Shown in pieces: positions 1-8,571 of a stretch of DNA of 30,767 bases. The stretch lies in assembly GCA_002363035.1 (NCBI GenBank), contig DEWA01000024.1, positions 1 through 30,767 of the forward strand, read 5' to 3'. The notes beneath the pieces are model-generated. The model was given only the letters and a program-made list of their open reading frames with translations, was not told the DNA's origin and searched no databases. The translations under genes and the position numbers were made by a program. This DNA is from Verrucomicrobia bacterium UBA3222. Its GTDB lineage: Bacteria > Verrucomicrobiota > Verrucomicrobiia > Opitutales > UBA9783. The number at the start of each line of letters is the position of its first letter. Within the stretch, counting starts at the first letter, position 1.

Positions 1-56
1 TGTAAGTGCGGTGACGCATTGAGCTAAATACTACTAATGTTCCGAGTGAATTTATG
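1..56 (+). rRNA. rrl: 23S rRNA, 3' end (partial)
   Basis: The first ~45 bases match the conserved 3' end of bacterial 23S rRNA: TGTAAG..GCG, then GCATTGAGCTAA, then the ACTAAT motif. The rest of the gene lies left of the window. The exact 3' end is uncertain; I place it a few bases after the TCCGAGTG segment that normally pairs with the 5' end of 23S. Bases 57-248 are the 23S-5S spacer, in which I see no tRNA. Confidence 0.88.
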
Positions 57-248
57 TTTCTTACTTTGGCGATGTAGTTTTCTGCGGTATTCATTAAACA
101 ATCAAAAAATAGCGGAAGTTTCTGACTTTTCGAGGTACTTTCAGGCAGGTAGCACTCTTCTTTGGTGTTGTCGTTTGTTATCGGGTATCTTGGTTCGAGT
201 GCAATGCGTTGCGCCGTATGTCGGAGACGGATGTTTGATTTGATACTT

Positions 249-367
249 TGCCCGGTGACGATAAGCTCAGGGGAAACACACGTTCTCATTCCGAACACGC
301 TCGTTAAGACCTGAACTGCCGATGGTAGTGTCCTGCAATGGGATGTGAGAGTAGGTGATCGCCGGGT
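249..367 (+). rRNA. rrf: 5S rRNA
   Basis: This is a complete 5S rRNA of about 118 nt. Terminal helix I is visible: CCCGGTGA at 251-258 pairs with TCGCCGGG at 359-366, with one G-U pair. Inside are the conserved ACACACGTTCTCATTCCGAACACG segment of loop B/helix III (shown here only as the recognised core) and the GATGGTAGTG and GTGAGAGTAGGTGATCG segments of helices IV and V. It follows the 23S end by about 190 bases, as in a standard 16S-23S-5S operon. The ends are accurate to about 2 nt. Confidence 0.93.
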
Positions 368-388
368 TTTTTTTGTTTTCTCGTTTGT
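359..388 (+). terminator. Probable rRNA operon terminator (T-run after 5S)
   Basis: Eight T residues (367-374) follow the 5S terminal helix directly, and more T-rich sequence comes after. I see no separate GC-rich hairpin, so the 5S closing helix plus the T-run may act as the terminator. This is an inference from position. Confidence 0.4.
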
Positions 389-643
389 TCTTCTTTTCGT
401 TTATTTAGAACTTGATTTCTCCTATCTGTTTGGTGTTTTATCTGTTCTGATTGAGTTTTGTGTGTGGTTTCCAAGGAATTCGGCGAAGTTTTTCGATGGT
501 TTTTTTGCGACAATATGATGTCGCGGATTTTTTTAAACAGAGTGTTTGTGAAATTTTAAAGACTTAGAGAAAATCTTGATATCCCATGAGGCGTTTTTAG
601 AATCAGAGGTGTTGGTTGCGACTACCAACGATTGATATTTTTT
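375..643. other. AT-rich intergenic region with a hairpin just before the glycosyltransferase
   Basis: This T-rich stretch between the 5S gene and the glycosyltransferase contains no convincing gene. At 611-629 there is a perfect 6-bp hairpin, GTTGGT / ACCAAC, with the 7-nt loop TGCGACT, ending 14 bases before the ATG. It could affect translation start or end upstream transcription (a T-run follows at 638-643). I see no clear promoter. Confidence 0.35.
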
Positions 644-1699
644 ATGGAGCACATTATCGATCCGAAGTTTTTTTGTCATAAAAAGTTGACATTCGCAGTT
701 CCCTGTTACAACCATGAAAACTACATTTCCGAATGCTTGGATTCAATTTTAGCGCAAGAACTCAATGTTCCGTTTGATATTTTGGTCTGTGATGATGCCA
801 GCACGGATAATACGCCGAATGTATTAAGAGAATATCTGCGTAGATATCCCGATAAAATAAAAGTCATCTTTCTGGAAAAAAATGGCGGAAATTTGCACAC
901 GCTCAATACTTTGTTTAATCATATTAAATCGGAGTATTTTTACGTTGTCGACAGCGACGATTATCTGTTGGGAACGCATTTTGTGCAAAAGGCTTTGGAT
1001 TTTTTGGAAAAGTATCCAGACTACACAATGTGTAGCGGGAATGCTTTCCTTTTAGAAGGTGGACGCATTAAGGGGAATTACTCGTCTCAAAAGATTTTAG
1101 GTTTGGATTTTTCATGGAGTAGTTATTTCGAACTTGGTATATGCACGAAACCGCAGAATTCATCTATTTTATATCGAAATGTTATTTTTATCGATGGAGT
1201 GACGAATGAGTTTTTACAAGCTGAAAATAATTTTGCTTGTTTAGTGTATCGTGGTGAATCCTTGAGAATTTTGCGACATTTACAAAAGGGAAAGTTATTT
1301 TTTTTGAGAGATAATGTAGTTGTTTATCGGATACATAAAGATGGTCTTTGGAACGGAAAATCTCAAGTAACGTGTGTTATTCGACGTGTTTATTCCTATT
1401 TATATTTATGTGAAGTTTTCATCGATTGCAGAAAATATTACGAATCTCTCTTCTTTTTCCATTATTCCCGTGTATCAAGAGCAATCTACAAAAATCGCGC
1501 TAATCCAAATTATTTACGACAGGAAGATTGCGACTTCTTAAAAGAAATTTATCGTTTACTGCCAACGGCAAATTTGGATTGGAGTAAGTTTAAATGGCAT
1601 TCAAGCATTTTGGTAAAGTGTTTTTATAAAGCAAGAACCTGTGCCTGGCTTCTTTGTCGACAGATGTATCGGATTTTAAGTCGGAAGCAGATCGTTTGA
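644..1699 (+). CDS. Family 2 glycosyltransferase
   Basis: A 351-aa GT-A glycosyltransferase. The N-terminal half has the family-2 pattern: a PCYNHENY-type opening near residue 20, the nucleotide-binding pair DD at 50-51 in CDDASTDNT, and the metal-binding DSDD at 103-106. The C-terminal half (about 180-351) is basic and aromatic-rich, with no domain I recognise and no clear membrane segment. GT2 enzymes transfer a sugar from a nucleotide-sugar to a glycan acceptor; the substrate cannot be read from sequence. I chose the ATG at 644 over the in-frame TTG at 632 because the ATG gives the usual short lead-in. The gene is visibly AT-richer than ileS or the phage block, suggesting transfer, as is common for surface-polysaccharide genes. 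It stands alone, convergent with the hydrolase downstream. Confidence 0.85.
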   Translation: MEHIIDPKFFCHKKLTFAVPCYNHENYISECLDSILAQELNVPFDILVCDDASTDNTPNVLREYLRRYPDKIKVIFLEKNGGNLHTLNTLFNHIKSEYFYVVDSDDYLLGTHFVQKALDFLEKYPDYTMCSGNAFLLEGGRIKGNYSSQKILGLDFSWSSYFELGICTKPQNSSILYRNVIFIDGVTNEFLQAENNFACLVYRGESLRILRHLQKGKLFFLRDNVVVYRIHKDGLWNGKSQVTCVIRRVYSYLYLCEVFIDCRKYYESLFFFHYSRVSRAIYKNRANPNYLRQEDCDFLKEIYRLLPTANLDWSKFKWHSSILVKCFYKARTCAWLLCRQMYRILSRKQIV

Positions 1700-1750
1700 T
1701 TTCAAAACAATGTTTACACAGAGCCAGTTGGCACCGCGTTTCTTTAAATC

Positions 1751-2812
1751 TTACTTCACGGATATATTTTCAAGAACACTCTTCAGCCACACAAAACTTT
1801 GTTCGATAACTTCCGGCAAGCGTGCGACTTGATGCCCAACATTTTTAAGGCGCATGTACGTAATATTTACGCCTGCTTGTTTTGCGTATTCCACAAAGGC
1901 ATCCTCGGAACGGATGGCGGTATCTAAATCTCCCGCAACGACCAAATACGGAGAACGAATCTGTTGGTATTCCGTTGCCGGCCATTGAAGTGCATCGGCA
2001 TGATACGCATAGGTCATGCCCATGAAGAGTTTTTCGAAAGTCGGATTTTTGCAAGTTTTATCCATTAAAGCATCATAATCTCGGCGCGTGCGCGGAAATT
2101 CCTTTTTGAGCGACCCGGGAAACCATTGCGGTAAGCGTGCGCGCAATCGAATATGCCACGGAAGACTTTCGAACAAATGCATTCCGTCGATGAATGCCCA
2201 TAATTCATCGCGCCAAGCCCAACCGTCGGCACCGGACCAATTCACGGTTGCAAGCGTTTGGTCGGCATAGGCAATGGTTAAAGCCGTTACCAAAGGGCCG
2301 CCTTCCGAAACTCCGACGAAAATTAATTTCCCGTTCCAACCTTGGGGCGGGTGTTTTTGAAGATACTCAATTACATTGCGATGATCCTGTAGGCGTTGTG
2401 TTCGCGTGTAATGTCGCATAAACATATCTGCATCGATAGTTGCGGCATCCATACCCCATTGTTCGCAGGTAACGAGGCCAATACCGAGCTCCAAAAATTC
2501 CTTTAAAAAAAATCGATGCATATGAATAATGCTGTACAAACTTTCTTTTGAAGAGGAGCCGGTGCAGAAGAAGGCAATCGGATAGGATTTATTGGATGGT
2601 TTGCTGAAGTAAAAAGTAATGGCAGGTGCGTCTTTTTGCGGTCGTGCGACTGAAAATGTGCAGGATGACGGCGGCGTATAAGTCGGCAGAGGGCCTTTCT
2701 CGTCAAAAGAAAATTTATAAGGCGTAATGTTCCCTTCATCAGCCAAAAGGGTTGAGAAACTGAAGAAAATAATGAGAAACCGAAGAAAACGGAAAATAAC
2801 AATATGTTTCAT
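1751..2812 (-). CDS. Exported alpha/beta hydrolase
   Basis: A 353-aa protein with an N-terminal signal peptide: basic start, then a hydrophobic stretch to about residue 22, ending LLADEG. The alpha/beta-hydrolase elements appear in order: nucleophile elbow GVSEGG with Ser ~169, acidic residue in AGDLDTA at ~295-297, and His ~327 in NVGHQVA. It is therefore probably a periplasmic or secreted serine hydrolase (esterase or peptidase-like); the substrate is unknown. I prefer the ATG at 2812, which places the signal peptide at the terminus; an in-frame TTG at 2833 would add seven residues. It follows the NUDIX gene by 17 bases on the same strand, so the two are probably cotranscribed. Confidence 0.82.
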   Translation of the reverse strand: MKHIVIFRFLRFLIIFFSFSTLLADEGNITPYKFSFDEKGPLPTYTPPSSCTFSVARPQKDAPAITFYFSKPSNKSYPIAFFCTGSSSKESLYSIIHMHRFFLKEFLELGIGLVTCEQWGMDAATIDADMFMRHYTRTQRLQDHRNVIEYLQKHPPQGWNGKLIFVGVSEGGPLVTALTIAYADQTLATVNWSGADGWAWRDELWAFIDGMHLFESLPWHIRLRARLPQWFPGSLKKEFPRTRRDYDALMDKTCKNPTFEKLFMGMTYAYHADALQWPATEYQQIRSPYLVVAGDLDTAIRSEDAFVEYAKQAGVNITYMRLKNVGHQVARLPEVIEQSFVWLKSVLENISVK

Positions 2813-2829
2813 CTCTTTCGTGCCATTTC

Positions 2830-3369
2830 TCAATTTTTCGCTTTATCTTCCGTCCATCGTTTCCATTTCCGATACAGTCGCTTGAGATTTTCTATATCTT
2901 TTACCTGCTCGGGTAACTCCGAAAACCACCGTAAATCGATAGATTCGTCTGAAATTTTGATGGTGTCGTTCGGATCCTGCGTTTGAAGCAGAAAATTGAA
3001 GTCGTACGCAAGGTGATCCGTGATGCAGATGTCAAAAATGTCTTTTGAAACAAGCGCCAGGGACTTTAATCCCGACTCTTCCTGTGCTTCTCTAAGAGCC
3101 GTGCGATGAATGTCATACAGGTCGCATGCTTCGGGATGCCCGCCGAGCGGAAGCCACAGTTTGAGTTTTTTGTGTAATGTCAGTAAAAATTGATCGCCCG
3201 TAAAGTTCACAATCCACGCGGAAGCGGTAATATGACCTTCGCGGCAGGTGCGTTCGAAGCAATCCCTGTGCGCGGTGACGAAATTGAGCATCTTCCTTTT
3301 CAAAGAAGCTTCGTTATCGTCGCAAGGTTCGTAGGCATTTAACAATTGAAGGAGCGGTTGACGATGCAT
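2830..3369 (-). CDS. NUDIX hydrolase
   Basis: A 179-aa protein with a central NUDIX fold. The box runs from about residue 77 to 101, opening GGHPEACD and ending REAQEESGL, which keeps the metal-binding REXXEEXG core. The spacing between the opening glycine and RE is two residues longer than the textbook consensus, as in many cytosolic NUDIX proteins. These enzymes hydrolyse nucleoside diphosphates linked to another group; the substrate here is unknown. The ~45 residues before the fold may form a small helical cap. The gene starts 30 bases after the tRNA-Leu on the same strand, and its end lies just before the hydrolase gene. Confidence 0.87.
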   Translation of the reverse strand: MHRQPLLQLLNAYEPCDDNEASLKRKMLNFVTAHRDCFERTCREGHITASAWIVNFTGDQFLLTLHKKLKLWLPLGGHPEACDLYDIHRTALREAQEESGLKSLALVSKDIFDICITDHLAYDFNFLLQTQDPNDTIKISDESIDLRWFSELPEQVKDIENLKRLYRKWKRWTEDKAKN

Positions 3370-3398
3370 AATGAATTATTGGTACGTACGGTTATCGA

Positions 3399-3482
3399 TG
3401 GTGCTTGAGAAGGGACTCGAACCCTTACGCCTTACGGCATCGGATCCTAAATCCGACGCGTCTGCCATTCCGCCACTCAAGC
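3399..3482 (-). tRNA. tRNA-Leu (anticodon UAG)
   Basis: The minus strand folds as a class II tRNA of 84 nt including an encoded CCA. The acceptor stem GCTTGAG/CTCAAGC is perfect. The anticodon stem TCGGA/TCCGA closes the loop TTTAGGA, giving anticodon TAG (UAG), which reads CUN leucine codons. The variable arm and a T-arm containing GGTTCGAGTCC are present. The discriminator base is A, the leucine identity base. The encoded CCA occupies 3399-3401. Confidence 0.96.
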
Positions 3483-3555
3483 GCGTCTTTAATTGCTTAA
3501 ATCCAAACAATTTTTTCGGTGGGAAACAATCATTTTTGTAGTCATCGAAGATATA

Positions 3556-3585
3556 TTGAATTTTTATGAGAAAAACCTATATAAA
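3556..3585 (+). promoter_or_regulatory. Candidate sigma-70 promoter for ileS
   Basis: A -35-like TTGAAT (3556-3561) lies 16 bp before TATATA (3578-3583), or 18 bp before the overlapping TATAAA (3580-3585). The ileS ATG is 54-56 bases downstream. The region is AT-rich and separates divergent genes, so a promoter is expected here. I found no T-box-like leader. Call based on motif only. Confidence 0.45.
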
Positions 3586-3638
3586 AGCACTTGACTTATC
3601 TAAAAAAAATTCTTTCAGAGAGGGTGCGTACAGCGAAG

Positions 3639-6434
3639 ATGAGCGAAAAATCCTTAAAAGAGACGTTAAATTTGCCGAAAACCGCGTTTCCAATGAAGGC
3701 GGAACTGGTCAGGCGCGAACAGGAGCGGTTACAAAAGTGGGATGAGGGACGTTTATACGAAAAAATTCGGAAAAAAAACGCAAACAATCCCCGTTTTCTG
3801 CTTCATGACGGTCCGCCGTTCACAAACGGCGATGTGCACATCGGAACCGCGCTGAATAAGATCTTAAAGGATATCATTCTGCGTTACAAGAGCATGTGCG
3901 GGTTTTCGACGCCGTACATCCCGGGTTGGGACTGCCACGGGTTGCCGATTGAGCACAAAGTCGCCAAAGAACAGCCGGAGTTATTGAACAATCCCGTTGC
4001 GATGCGAAAAGCCTGTGCGCAGTTTTCCGACAGTTTTATCAAAAAACAGGAGAAGCAATTTCGTCGGTTGGGTGTCTTGGCGGATTGGGAGCACGCCTAT
4101 CAGACGAAAAATCCCGCTTACGAAGCGAATGTGCTGCGAACGTTTGCGAAGTTTGTGCGCGTCGGTTGGGTCTATCGCAGCAAAAAGCCCGTTTATTGGT
4201 CGATTCCGTGTAAAACCGCGCTGGCGGAGGCGGAGATCGAATATAAGGAGGTCACAAGCGCGAGTATTTGGGTGAAATTTCGGATTTCGGAGCCCGAAAA
4301 GTATGGGTTGGATACAAATTCCTTTGTGGTGATTTGGACGACGACGCCGTGGACGATGCCCGCAAACCGCGCGATCGCCGTTGCGCCGAATTTGCAATAT
4401 ATTGCCTTGAAAGTCGGGAACGAAACGTACTTGGCGGCGGAGGGGTTGGCGGAAGCGTTTATCAAGGATTGCGGTTTGAAAGATGTTGTGCGCGGAAAAA
4501 CGTTCCTTGGTAAAGACTTGGAAGGCATGAGAACGCGGCATCCGTTTCTGAATTTCGAAAGTCCCGTTGTTTGTGCCGATTATGTCACTCTGGATGCGGG
4601 AACGGGTTGCGTGCATACGGCTCCGGGACACGGAATGGATGACTATCTGACGGGGTTGAAATATGACCTGGAAATCGCCTGCCCCGTGGATGATAACGGC
4701 TGTCTGATGTCGGAGGGCGGTATGCCGGCGGAATTGGTCGGGAAAGCCGTTTGGACGCCGAAGGGCAATTCGCCGGCGAATGAGGCGGTGATTGCGTTAT
4801 TGAAAGAAAAAAATGCACTTTTGCACGAAGCGCCTTATATGCATTCGTATCCGCACTGCTGGCGTTCGAAGTCCCCTGTTATTGCGCGCGCTTTGCCACA
4901 GTGGTTTATCCGTCTGGATGCTTTGAAACAAAAGGCAAAGGCGGCGATTGAGAAAGTGCAGTGGTTGCCCGATTGGGGAAAGAAGCGCATTCTCGGTTCC
5001 GTTGCGGCGCGTCCCGATTGGTGCATCAGCCGTCAACGTACCTGGGGACTTCCGTTGCCGGCGTTTTTTGATGAGAATAATCAGCCGTTGTTGGATGCGG
5101 ACGTGATTGAGGCACTGTGCGACAAAATCGAAAAATACGGAACGCAATGGTGGTTCGAGAACGATGAAAAAACGTTATTGGAAGGCATTCCTTTGCCGAA
5201 AAATTGGCAGGGAACTTTGAAAAAAAGTTCCGATACGCTGGATGTGTGGATTGATTCGGGTTGCAGTCATGCGGCGGTTTTAAAGCCGAACGATTGGTTC
5301 CCGGCGGATTTATATTTGGAGGGCAGTGACCAACATCGCGGTTGGTTCCAATCGTCGTTGATGACGGCGTTGGTCGACGGCGATTGCGCGCCTTATAAGA
5401 CCGTTCTTACGCACGGCTTTTTCGTGGACGAAGAGCGGAAGAAAATTTCCAAAAGTTCCGCCAATGCCGACAAACCACAGACCGCCGATGCGTATGTCGG
5501 CAAATACGGCGCGGACATTGTGCGTTTGTGGATTGCGTCCGAGGATTACAAGGATGATATTCCCGTGTCCGAGACCATCCTGCAACACGTGATTGCGACC
5601 TATCGCACGTTGCGAAATACTCTGCGGTTTCAGTTGGGTAATTTGTATGATTTTGATCCTGCGAAAGATAAAGTGCCGTACGATCGGTTGCTCGACATGG
5701 ATCGTTGGGCGCTGACGGAAACGAATGCGCTCATTCGGGAAGTTACGGCGGCGTACGAAGGGTATGATTTTCACAAAGTTTATCAGGCGGTGAACCGTTT
5801 TTGTACACTGACTTTGTCGGCGCGGTATCATGATATTTTAAAGGATCGCCTTTATACGTTGCGTGCAGACGGTTTGGAGCGGCGTTCGGCGCAAACGGTG
5901 CTGTTTGAGATTTGTCAAACGTTGTTGAAACTGACGGCACCGATTTTAACCTTTACCGCCGATGAAGCCTGGGGGTACTTATGGGGAAATTCCGACTTCG
6001 GTTATCAACAATCGATTCATTTGGAAGATTTCCCGAAACCAAACCCGCAGTGGGATGACGAGCGCGTCGTGAAGGATTTTGCCGAGCTGTTTCGTTTGCG
6101 CGAAAAGGTACAGTTTGAACTGGAGAAGGCGCGACAACAAAAGGTCATCGGTCAGTCGCTGGATGCGCAGGTGCTTATTGCGATCGGTAAGCAAAACGCA
6201 TGGTGCCCGTTGGCGCAAACGTATCGCGAACAATTGCCGGAGTGCTTTATCGTTTCCGCCGTACATGTTAAGGAAAGCGACGGCGATGCTTGCGACGTGA
6301 TCGTGAAACATGCCGACGGTGTGCGTTGTCCGCGCACCTGGCGGTGGGTCGATAAACTGGTGGAAGTGGAAGGTTTCGGAGCCGTTTCGGAGCGTTGCGC
6401 GGACGTGTTGCGGTTTCGGAAGCAGAGTTTATAA
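3639..6434 (+). CDS. ileS: Isoleucyl-tRNA synthetase
   Basis: A 931-aa class I aminoacyl-tRNA synthetase that charges tRNA-Ile. Visible features are the HIGH-type signature (HIG ~67-69), the class I Ile/Val/Leu entry motif PGWDCHGLPIE, the CP1 editing domain with TTTPWTMPANRA, and the KMSKS loop as KISKS at 602-606. An anticodon-binding helical domain follows. The C-terminal zinc finger of bacterial IleRS (normally CxxC...CxxC) is degenerate: Cys897 and Cys920 remain, but their partners are Thr900 and Ser917. I prefer the ATG at 3639; an in-frame TTG at 3591 would add 16 residues, but the ATG follows an AGAGAGGG stretch and gives the usual start. The stop overlaps the next gene's ATG (TAATG). 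Confidence 0.97.
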   Translation: MSEKSLKETLNLPKTAFPMKAELVRREQERLQKWDEGRLYEKIRKKNANNPRFLLHDGPPFTNGDVHIGTALNKILKDIILRYKSMCGFSTPYIPGWDCHGLPIEHKVAKEQPELLNNPVAMRKACAQFSDSFIKKQEKQFRRLGVLADWEHAYQTKNPAYEANVLRTFAKFVRVGWVYRSKKPVYWSIPCKTALAEAEIEYKEVTSASIWVKFRISEPEKYGLDTNSFVVIWTTTPWTMPANRAIAVAPNLQYIALKVGNETYLAAEGLAEAFIKDCGLKDVVRGKTFLGKDLEGMRTRHPFLNFESPVVCADYVTLDAGTGCVHTAPGHGMDDYLTGLKYDLEIACPVDDNGCLMSEGGMPAELVGKAVWTPKGNSPANEAVIALLKEKNALLHEAPYMHSYPHCWRSKSPVIARALPQWFIRLDALKQKAKAAIEKVQWLPDWGKKRILGSVAARPDWCISRQRTWGLPLPAFFDENNQPLLDADVIEALCDKIEKYGTQWWFENDEKTLLEGIPLPKNWQGTLKKSSDTLDVWIDSGCSHAAVLKPNDWFPADLYLEGSDQHRGWFQSSLMTALVDGDCAPYKTVLTHGFFVDEERKKISKSSANADKPQTADAYVGKYGADIVRLWIASEDYKDDIPVSETILQHVIATYRTLRNTLRFQLGNLYDFDPAKDKVPYDRLLDMDRWALTETNALIREVTAAYEGYDFHKVYQAVNRFCTLTLSARYHDILKDRLYTLRADGLERRSAQTVLFEICQTLLKLTAPILTFTADEAWGYLWGNSDFGYQQSIHLEDFPKPNPQWDDERVVKDFAELFRLREKVQFELEKARQQKVIGQSLDAQVLIAIGKQNAWCPLAQTYREQLPECFIVSAVHVKESDGDACDVIVKHADGVRCPRTWRWVDKLVEVEGFGAVSERCADVLRFRKQSL

Positions 6435-7066
6435 TGGAGCAACGGCGTTGCATACAGGGAAGGATGCGGAAAATGGGTTTTCATGGAAAGAAAAATAAGT
6501 CGCCGTCGGAACGTAGGGGTGATGCTTTGAAAAATGCTTCGGGCAATGCGTCTTCGAAGGATTCGAAGAAATTGACGGGCGGGAAACCGTCGGGAGTTGC
6601 GGTATCTCAAGAACGTGTTTTGCATACCGCTTCGCCGGCGGATATTCTCGGTGTTCAACCGAAGCCGTCGGTTCCGAAAAAAGAAGCTTCCGTTCCAAAG
6701 AAATGGGAGCCGTTTTATCGCAAGCTGTTGCGTCTGCAAACGCTTCTGACGGATGGAAATGTTGCGTCCGAGGAAGGCGATGAGGAATTGTTGGAGTTCG
6801 TATTTGATCGATCGCGAACGCTTGCGGAGGTCAAAGATGCGATCGAGCGTATTTTTAAGGGTACCTACGGCGTTTGTGAATTAACGCGCAAACCGATTGC
6901 GCTTGAACGACTGTCTGCCATTCCCTACACGCGTTACTCGTTGGAAGGGCAACGGCAGGCGGAAGCATTTCGTTCCGATGCGTTTTCTTCGGAAGAGGAG
7001 GAATTGGATACGAATGCAGACAGAGAAGGATTTTCGTACACACCCGATGAGTTGTCGGATGAGTAA
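6434..7066 (+). CDS. DksA/TraR-family protein with a long basic N-terminal tail
   Basis: A 210-aa protein. Residues ~1-95 are rich in Lys, Ser, Pro and Gly and look disordered. Then comes a helical segment and the DksA-type C-terminal motif GTYGVCELTRKPIALERL followed by AIPYTRYS. DksA proteins bind RNA polymerase through the secondary channel and modulate transcription with ppGpp. The zinc finger is mostly lost: only the Cys in GVCEL remains, and the later cysteines of the canonical C4 site are absent. The C-terminus is acidic. It starts at the ileS stop (TAATG) and overlaps lspA by 8 bases, so the three genes are surely one operon. I recall this order (ileS, dksA-like, lspA) from Verrucomicrobiota, which supports the organism guess. 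Confidence 0.85.
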   Translation: MEQRRCIQGRMRKMGFHGKKNKSPSERRGDALKNASGNASSKDSKKLTGGKPSGVAVSQERVLHTASPADILGVQPKPSVPKKEASVPKKWEPFYRKLLRLQTLLTDGNVASEEGDEELLEFVFDRSRTLAEVKDAIERIFKGTYGVCELTRKPIALERLSAIPYTRYSLEGQRQAEAFRSDAFSSEEEELDTNADREGFSYTPDELSDE

Positions 7067-7508
7067 AACGTTTCGGACTTGGTTTTCCATTGCCTTTGGA
7101 ACGGTCGCGGCGGATCAGCTGACAAAGGCGGTTGCGTTGCATTTTGAACCGTATCATTTGCCGATTATTCCGAATTTCTTTTCTTTAACGCTGACGACCA
7201 ACAGCGGGAGCATTTGGGGCTTGGGTGCGGATTACACGCAGGTGTTGGCGTGGTTGGGAATTGTTTTCGTCCTTCTTTTGTGCGTTTTTTTTCGTTCTTT
7301 CATTCAAAAACACCCGATGACAAGCGGCTTCCTGACGGGCGGAATGGTCGGCAATACGATCGATCGCTTTGCGCGCGGGTATGTAACGGATTTTTTGGAT
7401 TTTTACATTCAATCATGGCATTGGCCGTGCTTTAATGTCGCCGATATCGCCATTACGGGAACGTGTCTGTGGCTGATGTTCGGCGGCGGGGCGATGAAAG
7501 AGGGTTGA
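7059..7508 (+). CDS. lspA: Lipoprotein signal peptidase (signal peptidase II)
   Basis: A 149-aa inner-membrane aspartyl protease that cleaves prolipoprotein signal peptides after lipid attachment. All family motifs are present: ADQLTK (Asp19), TNSGSIWGL for the usual NxGxAF motif, GGMVGNTIDR with catalytic Asp102, and FNVADI with catalytic Asp129. Four hydrophobic segments are visible. The ATG at 7059 inside the end of the upstream gene (ATGAGTAA) gives a normal length; longer in-frame starts would add a basic tail that lies over the previous gene. It is the last gene of the operon. Confidence 0.95.
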   Translation: MSKTFRTWFSIAFGTVAADQLTKAVALHFEPYHLPIIPNFFSLTLTTNSGSIWGLGADYTQVLAWLGIVFVLLLCVFFRSFIQKHPMTSGFLTGGMVGNTIDRFARGYVTDFLDFYIQSWHWPCFNVADIAITGTCLWLMFGGGAMKEG

Positions 7509-7538
7509 AATTGCCTGTTTTTTCGGGTTCAAAAGGCG

Positions 7539-7601
7539 TACGGAGCATAAGAACCTTCGACGGGTTCCGATGTGCTCCGTAAAATAAGTTTGTTTTTACG
7601 G
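7539..7601. terminator. Overlapping hairpins between convergent lspA and phage-block ends
   Basis: Hairpin 1: TACGGAGCA (7539-7547) pairs perfectly with TGCTCCGTA (7573-7581), and a second helix GAACC/GGTTC sits inside it. Hairpin 2: CCGTAAAA (7577-7584) pairs perfectly with TTTTACGG (7594-7601). The two share CCGTA, so they cannot form together. Their place between converging genes suggests a bidirectional terminator. Neither has a perfect trailing T-run on the plus strand, so the mechanism is uncertain. Confidence 0.5.
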
Positions 7602-7715
7602 TGAAGGAAAGAAACGTTGTACAAGGATATCGGCAGTTTCGTCTTGGTGCTTTCAGAGAGTGTTGAAAATGCAAAGCGGAGGCGGAGGGGTCGAGATCTT
7701 TCGCTGTTTATTCTC

Positions 7716-7748
7716 GTCGGTTGTCGATAGACCAGCTTTAAAACCGAC
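7716..7748 (-). terminator. Possible hairpin after the last phage-block gene
   Basis: A perfect 7-bp inverted repeat, GTCGGTT (7716-7722) and AACCGAC (7742-7748), with a 19-nt loop. It lies 40 bases past the end of the phage block, read on the minus strand. No strong T-run follows, so it is only a weak terminator candidate. Confidence 0.3.
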
Positions 7749-7787
7749 AAAGCACAAACTTATTTTTTCGCGGCGTCACAACATCCC

Positions 7788-8513
7788 TTATGCCTGCTCT
7801 GTTTTCTCGAACGTATAAAATTCGGGCGTAATTGTAAATTCAATCAATTCACCTTCGATTTCGTTCGGTGAATAAAGGGAACGCAGTTCGACGGGAAACG
7901 TTTGCTCCATCAAAGCGGTGTTCAGGGTGCTGAGAGTATGCCAGTTGGTGCGAACATTCGGGGTCGGAGCGGTGCGAATTTCGAATTCGACCATATTCGG
8001 GTTGTCCATGGAATAGCCGTCTTCGCCGAAACGAAAGTTAATGCCGATCGGTGTTTCCAATGGTAGCAGTTTATCGGTGCACAAACGCGGAAGTTTTTTG
8101 GAAAGTTCGGTGCTCTGTTGTTGCGCCTTCTTGAACGCCGCATCGTTATTTTGCCCGATTTGGTTTCGTTGAGCGATCGGAACGGAAGCATCGAACGGCA
8201 TGCCGAGACCGAGAGTGACGCGCGTTTTTGTTTTGGCTTTGGCATCGGATGCTTCGAAATTCCACGGATTGAAACCGCGAATGCGGTCAAGTAAGTCCGA
8301 TGTCGCCCGCGGTTCCAACTCCAGCAGGTGTTTGATGTGATCGTCGTCGATGCGGTAGTGGTACGCAATCGTCAGTTTTTTTAAGTTCCAATACCAATGA
8401 GAGTAAGTTTTCAGCGGGACGCGTACGGTGGCGAAATTATAGGGTGTTTCGGGGTGAAGCAGGATGGCGTTGCTGACCCCGAGGGCGTTGACGAAAGTGC
8501 GGTACGGTTGCAT
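7788..8513 (-). CDS. Unknown protein, last gene of the phage block
   Basis: A 241-aa soluble protein with no signal peptide or membrane segment. I recognise no family. The middle (about 85-150) is charged and Gln/Lys-rich. The C-terminal third has alternating polar/hydrophobic stretches such as MVEFEIRTA and GELIEFTITPEFYTF, suggesting beta structure. Its place after the hub-like gene is where phages often put baseplate or fibre-related genes, but nothing in the sequence proves a structural role. It starts 58 bases after the previous gene, with no Shine-Dalgarno sequence, and shares strand and composition with the block. Confidence 0.7.
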   Translation of the reverse strand: MQPYRTFVNALGVSNAILLHPETPYNFATVRVPLKTYSHWYWNLKKLTIAYHYRIDDDHIKHLLELEPRATSDLLDRIRGFNPWNFEASDAKAKTKTRVTLGLGMPFDASVPIAQRNQIGQNNDAAFKKAQQQSTELSKKLPRLCTDKLLPLETPIGINFRFGEDGYSMDNPNMVEFEIRTAPTPNVRTNWHTLSTLNTALMEQTFPVELRSLYSPNEIEGELIEFTITPEFYTFEKTEQA

Positions 8514-8571
8514 GGCAGCGTGGTGTTAAAAGGCGTTCATTTGACGAAAAATCGGACGATGAAGCGGAAAT

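Noticed and set aside
4268..5831. Several antisense open frames inside ileS
   Set aside because: All are shadows of the strongly biased ileS coding sequence, rich in Arg, His and Ile, and without motifs.
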